Shown here: piece after piece, positions 59,203 through 64,000 of the stretch
Numbering within the stretch: position 1 is the first letter of the stretch
How the letters are laid out: every line of letters begins with the position of its first letter
From: Dermatophilus congolensis
GTDB lineage: Bacteria > Actinomycetota > Actinomycetes > Actinomycetales > Dermatophilaceae
Reading direction: 5' to 3'
NCBI GenBank assembly: GCA_030538115.1
Contig: JAUNUP010000003.1
Location: 27,259-91,258, forward strand
DNA length: 64,000 nucleotides
Made by a program: the position numbers and the translations under genes
Notes under the pieces: generated by a model
Databases searched by the model: none
What the model saw: only the letters and a program-made list of their open reading frames with translations
Told to the model about the DNA's origin: nothing

Positions 59203-59628
59203 TCAGTCCCGGGCGTCGGTGATCGTCACGACGCCCCGCGGTGACGAGGGCTTACCTCGCAGGCGGGCGAAGCGCGCCCCCAGCGACTCCCACAGCAGCA
59301 CGCCACGCGCCTGGAGGCCGTACTTGCGGACGATCGCGCGGGTGACGATGCGCATCGTCTCGGGGTCTGTGTGCAGGTGAGCGGTCGCCTCCACGATCGG
59401 AGCCGACTCGTCGACCGTGCCTCGCACACCGCACTGCTGCAGCGTGACCCGTGAGGTGTGCCGGAGCCGCTTCGCTTTGCCGGAAGTCGCTGAGGTCGTG
59501 AACCCGAGCCGCCCGTCGGGCAAGGGCGCGATCCACACGGGGGTCGCGACGGGCTCGCCGGACTTTCGGAATGTCGTGAACGAGACGTACTTGTACCCTG
59601 CGAGGTCTGCTGCGCTGGGAGATTCCAT
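59203..59628 (-). CDS. PPOX-class F420-dependent-type oxidoreductase
   Basis: 141 residues from ATG 59628. YKYVSFTTFRKSGEPVATPVW (about 12-32) and RVTLQQCGVRG are those of the split-barrel pyridoxamine-phosphate-oxidase-like superfamily, closest to the TIGR03666/Rv2061c-like F420-binding group. The cofactor (F420 or FMN) is not proven by sequence. It is a single gene convergent with the SDR. Confidence 0.78.
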   Translation of the reverse strand: MESPSAADLAGYKYVSFTTFRKSGEPVATPVWIAPLPDGRLGFTTSATSGKAKRLRHTSRVTLQQCGVRGTVDESAPIVEATAHLHTDPETMRIVTRAIVRKYGLQARGVLLWESLGARFARLRGKPSSPRGVVTITDARD

Positions 59629-59784
59629 GCCCCCATCGTCCCCGATCGCCACAGGCTGTCCGACCCCGGCTACCCCTTCGATGCTGCGCAGTCGATTCGG
59701 GGCCAGATCCGCCCCATCGCAGCCTCGCACGACTCCCACTCCGCGCCGAGGACGAGGCTGCCACACCCGTACAGCGCGGCAGAT

Positions 59785-59898
59785 CTCGCCGACGTTGCGA
59801 CACGAGGGATGCAGTTCGCGCGGACCGCGACACATTCACCTATGTGAACGTGTCGCGCCATGTGCGAAGTGCATCCCTCATGTCGCAACGTCGGGGAG
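59785..59898. repeat. 114-bp imperfect palindrome
   Basis: Arms of 57 bp pair at about 80 percent. The outer GACGTTGCGACAYGAGGGATG arms and the central CGCGACAC...TTCAC-CTAT-GTGAA part match best; the mismatches cluster in the middle of each arm. It lies in the 384-bp gap between the PPOX and CocE-like genes. It may be a MITE-like or REP-like element; no terminal target duplication is evident. The rest of the gap holds no gene I can support. Confidence 0.7.
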
Positions 59899-60012
59899 AG
59901 ACACGACCGCGACGCAATACGGATCGACCACCATCTCGCGGGAGAAGGCCACCCGAGCAATGCGAGCCGTGGAGGCACTCGCATACCGAGCTCCGGGCGT
60001 CTGACCTGACGC

Positions 60013-61749
60013 CTACTCGCCCGTCGTGTAGGGGAGGAGGAGGCGGGAGGGGTGTTGCGCGTCTCTGTAGATCTTGTGGGTCACCGGGCGGCCCACCGGC
60101 AGGTGGAAGGCGTCGGGCGGGAGTAGGGCGTTGTGGTCGTCGGCCAAGGGCTCGTTGCACGACAGTTCCAGCGTGAGGCGGTGGCCGGGCTGGAAGGTGT
60201 TCGCGAAGGGGTAGAGGCGAATCACGTACTCCTCGATGGCTCCCGGCTCGACCGGCACGGCGCGGGTGTGCGGGTGGTACGGATTGCCCTCGGTCGTGCG
60301 GGACTCGTCGAGTTCGCGGTGCGAGGCCTTGAGGTAACCGGTCGTGACGAGCTGGCGCTTGCCGTTGGGCGCCACATCCCACAGGCGCAGGATGAAGTTG
60401 CTGTCGGGCTGGTCGATCTCGGCGAAGATGTGCGCCGCGCCGGTGCCGATCATCTCGGTGGGTTGTTCGAAGGGCACGGTGTCCCAGGAGATGATCTCGA
60501 CTCGGTCGGTCACGGTGAGCGGGGCCTGGTAGAAGCCGTCGGGGGCGGCGTACTCGGTGCCCATCAGCTCCGGCTCGGACGCGAGTTTGCGGCGCGGACG
60601 CAGATACAACGGCCGGTGCTCGACGGGTGTGGGCGGCCACGCCTCCCCCGTCACGTTCTCGCGCGAGCCCTCGACGAACACTGTGACCTGCGGTTCGTCC
60701 ATGACGCCGTTGTCGATTCCCTTGATCCAGTGGTCGTACCAGCGGAACATCTTGTCGTGCTCTTCGATGAAGGGCCGCGACTGCATGGGCGGGTACGGCC
60801 CGATGTCGAGCTTCTTCGGGCCCTTCAGTGCGTTGAACAGCTCGATCGTGCCGTCCATGGTCCAGCCGCGGCCCTGGTCGATCTGCAGCCAGACTGGGAT
60901 GTCGATGTTCGGCGCGAGCGTGATCGGGTTGCGCTCCTCGTACCAGTCGCCGTCGAGTTCGTTGGTGATGATGTCGAACCAGGCCTCGTGGTTTGTCGGG
61001 TAGTGCAGCACGTGCACGAGGTTCGGCCAGGCGGCGACGTCGGGGTCGGCAAGGCGCTCGGCGACGCGGGCTGTGATCTCATCGGGCGAATACGTCTCGA
61101 GCATGCGCGACTTCACGCCGTCGGTGAACGCCCAGCCGGAGTCGCCTCCGCGGCCTTCGCGGGCGGCGCGGGGCATGAACCACATGATTCCGCCGTGGTA
61201 GGTGGTCTCGTAGAAGTCGTAGTGCCCCCCGGAGACGAAGATCGCCTTGAGCGACGGCGGCCGCTCCGCCGCAGCGAGCACCTGCATCGACCCGAAGTAC
61301 GAGATACCGATCATCCCGACGTTGCCGTCACACCACGGCTGGGCGGCCACCCACTCGATGAAGTCGTACGCGTCCTGCCCCAGCGACACCCCGCCGGCGT
61401 TGTAGTTGCCAATGTGCTCGCCCTCCGACGCCCCGGATCCGCGCAGGTCACCGATGACGTGCACGTACCCGTTGTCCACGACGCGGGCGATGTCGCCGGC
61501 CTCGATGCAGCCGTCCCACATCGGAGAGGGGCGGCGCTGCGGCGGCATCGTCAACGCGAGGGCCTGGAGTTCCTTGCCGTACGGGCTCAGCGCGACGAGC
61601 GCCGGGCGCGGGGTGTCGTCGGTGCCCTCGTAGGCGTCGGCGGCCAGGGTGGCCCCGTCGCGCATGGGGACCCGCAGGTCCTTGCGGATACGGATCGTCT
61701 GGCCCCCGGCATCCCAGGTCTGCAGATCGGAGGTCGTGTGCTCGGCCAT
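60013..61749 (-). CDS. CocE/NonD-family hydrolase (X-Pro dipeptidyl-peptidase fold)
   Basis: 578 residues from ATG 61749, with AAGGAG upstream. Alpha/beta-hydrolase core with RDGATLAADAY, DLRGSGASEGEH, nucleophile elbow GISYFGSMQ (Ser near 147), and YDHWIKGIDNG (His region near 355), then a C-terminal jelly-roll domain (about 370-575; HRPLYLRP, SWDTVPFEQPTE). The family hydrolyses acyl esters (such as cocaine esterase), alpha-amino acid esters, or peptides. Two more hydrolase genes follow upstream on the same strand, so the unit may degrade esters. Confidence 0.88.
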   Translation of the reverse strand: MAEHTTSDLQTWDAGGQTIRIRKDLRVPMRDGATLAADAYEGTDDTPRPALVALSPYGKELQALALTMPPQRRPSPMWDGCIEAGDIARVVDNGYVHVIGDLRGSGASEGEHIGNYNAGGVSLGQDAYDFIEWVAAQPWCDGNVGMIGISYFGSMQVLAAAERPPSLKAIFVSGGHYDFYETTYHGGIMWFMPRAAREGRGGDSGWAFTDGVKSRMLETYSPDEITARVAERLADPDVAAWPNLVHVLHYPTNHEAWFDIITNELDGDWYEERNPITLAPNIDIPVWLQIDQGRGWTMDGTIELFNALKGPKKLDIGPYPPMQSRPFIEEHDKMFRWYDHWIKGIDNGVMDEPQVTVFVEGSRENVTGEAWPPTPVEHRPLYLRPRRKLASEPELMGTEYAAPDGFYQAPLTVTDRVEIISWDTVPFEQPTEMIGTGAAHIFAEIDQPDSNFILRLWDVAPNGKRQLVTTGYLKASHRELDESRTTEGNPYHPHTRAVPVEPGAIEEYVIRLYPFANTFQPGHRLTLELSCNEPLADDHNALLPPDAFHLPVGRPVTHKIYRDAQHPSRLLLPYTTGE

Positions 61750-61904
61750 CGTTGGCTCCTTGGCGCGGTCGGGGCCGGGGTTACCGGCGGGGGTGGCGGA
61801 AGTGGAAAGTCGGGCGGGGTCGTCTGCGGGAGCGCAGGGGCGTTTCGGTGCAGGGTCGGCTCCGTGGCCTGGGCAGTTCCGTGCGGTCGCCCGTCGGCAC
61901 GGTG

Positions 61905-62855
61905 TCACCTCGAGGCGAACAACCTTCTGTAGCCGTGCAGTGTCGTGAAGAACGGGGAGGGCTCCAGCCGCGGATCGCCTGTGTAGCCGAGGTCGTCGGC
62001 GATGCGGCCGAATGGCGCGTGAAGCGAGGAGTTCTCGCCGCTGTCTCGGCCGCCGTCGGCGAAGTAGCGCTCGGCCGCCTCCCGGATGCGGGCCTCGCGG
62101 TCGATGCTGTGCCGAAGCGCCTCGTCGGCCTGGGTGTGGTCGAGTTCGACTCCGTAGGGCGTGCCTTCGGCGTTGCGGTAGGGGTGACCGAGGTACATGC
62201 GTCGCGGGGCGACCTCGTCGCGGAGCCTCAGCAGGCTCGACCGGTACGCGTCAGGATCCTCGTAACCCGGGAAGCCCGCGGCCGCGCCGTACACCTGCAC
62301 GGAGTCACCGACGAACGCATCGTTCTGGCCGTCAATGACGTACGCCATCGCACCTGCACTGTGACCAGGCACGTTGCGCGCAGTCACGGTGACGTCGCCT
62401 CCCAGGGAGAGCGACTCGCCGCCGTGCAGCACCACGGTCGGCTCCATCTCCCCGGAGATGACCGCATCGGCGGCTTTGGTCTGCGCGGCCTCGCCGTCGG
62501 GGTCGCGCAGGTACTGGTCACGCACGTCGAGGTAGTGCAGCACGTGCGCGCGCCGGGAGCGGAGCAGGTGCGCTTCGTCGGCATGGATCACGACTTTCGC
62601 CTTGCGCCCCGTCATCTCCCACAGAGCGTGCGCGCCGCCCATGTGGTCGATGTGGCCGTGGGTGAGCAGGATCCAGCGCACGTCCTCGATCCGGCGACCG
62701 AGCCTCTCCAACGCCGGAGCCATGCCCTCGGCGGGCGAACTCGCGATGCCGGTGTCGACGATCGCGGGCTCAGGCGCATCGATGAAGAACGTGTACAGGT
62801 GAAACCGCCCCCACGGGGACGCGATCGGGTGGATGTCTGTGCTCGTGCGACTCAT
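61905..62855 (-). CDS. Metallo-beta-lactamase-fold hydrolase
   Basis: 316 residues from ATG 62855, AGGAG upstream. Metal motif LLTHGHIDHMGGAH (about 63-76), further His in VPGHSAGAM (about 170), Asp in FVGDSVQ and a late His in LGHPYRN. A glyoxalase-II-like or lactonase-like member. The C-terminal third (about 225-316) is a helical addition that is found in some lactonases and alkyl-sulfatases. The substrate is not known. It is 155 bp upstream of the CocE-like gene on the same strand. Confidence 0.84.
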   Translation of the reverse strand: MSRTSTDIHPIASPWGRFHLYTFFIDAPEPAIVDTGIASSPAEGMAPALERLGRRIEDVRWILLTHGHIDHMGGAHALWEMTGRKAKVVIHADEAHLLRSRRAHVLHYLDVRDQYLRDPDGEAAQTKAADAVISGEMEPTVVLHGGESLSLGGDVTVTARNVPGHSAGAMAYVIDGQNDAFVGDSVQVYGAAAGFPGYEDPDAYRSSLLRLRDEVAPRRMYLGHPYRNAEGTPYGVELDHTQADEALRHSIDREARIREAAERYFADGGRDSGENSSLHAPFGRIADDLGYTGDPRLEPSPFFTTLHGYRRLFASR

Positions 62856-63028
62856 GTCTGGCGTGCTCCTTCAGGATCGCTGGGTGCAGCAACCGAGCCG
62901 CGACCGCACAGCTCACGGTCGACGTGCCCTCTGGTCGTAGGGGTTGTCATGCACCCTCCATGTCGTTGAAGTCGGAACCCGACGGTGGCCGCACTGCAGG
63001 TATCAGCGCCCGCCGCAGCCCGGCGGTC

Positions 63029-63955
63029 TCAATCGGCAAGAAACTCCGCCGTGTCTCTGTAGACCTTCTGGAACTCGGGGATCCATGAGAAGTTCTGCAC
63101 GAAGCCGTGGTTCGCGTCGGGGTACCGGATCGCGGTGACCTCGACCCCCGCCTCCGCGAGTCGGCGCGCGTACAGCTCGCCCTCGTCGCGGAGCGGGTCG
63201 TACTGGGCCGTGATGACCAGCGCCTTCGGGAGTCCGGCGAGGTTCTCGCGCTTGATCGGGGAGACCAGCGGGTCGGCCGGATCGGCCCCACTGTCGATGT
63301 AGAACGCGTTGAACGGCTTGAGGCCCGGGGTCTCCAGGCCGTAGCCGGTGGCGTTCTCGACCAGGGAGCCGTAGCGGTTCTCGTCGAAGTCGAGGTCGAG
63401 GGAGGGGTAGTAGAGCACCTGGTGCGTGAGCGCGTCGAAGCCGTCGTCGTGGGCCTTCGCGGCGACGGCGGCGACGAAGGTTCCTCCGGAGCTGTCGCCG
63501 GCGATCGCGAGCCGGTGGCCGTCCCAACCTGTTTCGGCGGCGCCGTCGCCCGCGACCCAGCGGACGACTCCGTAGCAGTCTTCGAGACCCGCCGGGTAGA
63601 GGTTCTCGGGGGCGAGCCTGAAGCCCACTGAGACAACCGTGAAGCCGGTCTGCTTCGCCAGGAAGCGGCACACGTGGTCGTGTGTGTCGAGCGAGCCGAG
63701 GAAGAAGGCCCCTCCGTGGAAGTACACGATCACGCCCGCGCTGACGCCGGGCGCCTGGTCTGTGTAGACACGCACTGGGACCTGGCCTGTTGCGGTCTGA
63801 GCGGTGAGGTCACGCACGGAGCGGAGGGGCAGACGCTCCTCCAGGGGCGCGACCTGGGCGGCCTCCCCGGCTCGCATGGCGACGGGGTTCAGCGGCCCCG
63901 GCGGGGGCGCGGGCAGGTTCGCGAGCACCTCAGCGATATTCGGGTGAATACTCAT
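63029..63955 (-). CDS. Alpha/beta hydrolase, HSL/Lip-type esterase
   Basis: 308 residues from ATG 63955, with AGGAAGAC upstream. Oxyanion motif YFHGGAFFLGS (about 78-88), nucleophile elbow GDSSGGT (Ser near 153), Asp in YDPLRDEGELYA and His in NHGFVQNF, the complete triad of hormone-sensitive-lipase family esterases. It is first of three hydrolase genes that run on the minus strand and may be co-transcribed. The exact ester is unknown. Confidence 0.9.
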   Translation of the reverse strand: MSIHPNIAEVLANLPAPPPGPLNPVAMRAGEAAQVAPLEERLPLRSVRDLTAQTATGQVPVRVYTDQAPGVSAGVIVYFHGGAFFLGSLDTHDHVCRFLAKQTGFTVVSVGFRLAPENLYPAGLEDCYGVVRWVAGDGAAETGWDGHRLAIAGDSSGGTFVAAVAAKAHDDGFDALTHQVLYYPSLDLDFDENRYGSLVENATGYGLETPGLKPFNAFYIDSGADPADPLVSPIKRENLAGLPKALVITAQYDPLRDEGELYARRLAEAGVEVTAIRYPDANHGFVQNFSWIPEFQKVYRDTAEFLAD

Positions 63956-64000
63956 GTCTTCCTTTCTCGGCCGTGGCCCCTAGTCCGTCGGGTGCCGCGG

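Noticed and set aside
59629..59784. Remnant transposase in the gap next to the 114-bp palindrome
   Set aside because: Frames on both strands are short and show no DDE or HUH motif; nothing supports a gene.
60133..61932. Plus-strand open frame of 599 codons opposite the CocE-like gene
   Set aside because: Antisense to a gene with complete hydrolase motifs; shadow frame with no domain.

Overview
The window is dense, high-GC bacterial DNA with short intergenic gaps, frequent GTG starts and many 4-base ATGA/GTGA gene overlaps. It also has a DasR/NagR-type GntR regulator with matching operators, a DtxR/IdeR-type iron box, F420/PPOX-family and DUF2157/GDYXXLXY genes, and several genes that look leaderless. 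Together these point to an actinobacterium, most likely of the Micrococcales. I cannot name the genus. I see no rRNA, tRNA, CRISPR array, prophage or intact insertion sequence.

Layout. (1) 1-7270: end of a DISARM anti-phage locus (C-terminus of drmA, then drmB and drmC), facing a large DUF4011-type SF1 helicase/nuclease. (2) 7423-14156: phosphonate uptake and breakdown. It has a PhnD lipoprotein, a PhnC ATPase and a single protein carrying two PhnE permease domains, plus an FAD amine-oxidase-type enzyme, a phosphonatase-like HAD hydrolase and a zinc alcohol dehydrogenase. (3) 14298-25044: hemerythrin, VOC and GNAT proteins, a DUF2157/GDYXXLXY membrane pair, a pterin dehydratase-VOC fusion, cytochrome oxidase subunit I overlapping a DUF488 gene, a secreted cyclophilin, ArfB and small enzymes. 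(4) 25245-28196: secreted DUF2202 protein and a two-component system. (5) 28206-32135: methyltransferase, drug/metabolite exporter, gamma-carbonic anhydrase, MazEF-like toxin-antitoxin pair, acylphosphatase. (6) 32198-40706: multicopper oxidase behind an iron box, TetR, DUF421, M23 peptidase, pirin, DUF2237, Lrp-like regulator and a truncated DUF4832 relic. (7) 40756-46230: succinate dehydrogenase operon and a SulP transporter. (8) 46317-50493: N-acetylglucosamine PTS, NagA and their GntR regulator. (9) 50567-53846: Pro/Ala-rich secreted protein, SRPBCC protein, small membrane protein. (10) 53847-63955: LysR regulator divergent from a complete class I cytochrome P450 system (ferredoxin, reductase, P450), then an SDR, a PPOX protein and three hydrolases, which look like a catabolic cluster.

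The most unusual signal is non-coding. A 26-bp palindrome with the core CTGCTAGCAG occurs at four sites. At three of them it lies exactly 48 bp downstream of a related half or full site, separated by AGCGAC and (at two of the three) an AT-rich dyad. Other unexplained structures are: five helically phased 10-bp iterons before a VOC gene; a tandem 133-bp repeat with GTGCCGCGGCAC palindromes and a diverged relative 21 kb away; a 114-bp imperfect palindrome; and a 28-codon frame that bridges sdhC and sdhA by 4-base overlaps at both ends.
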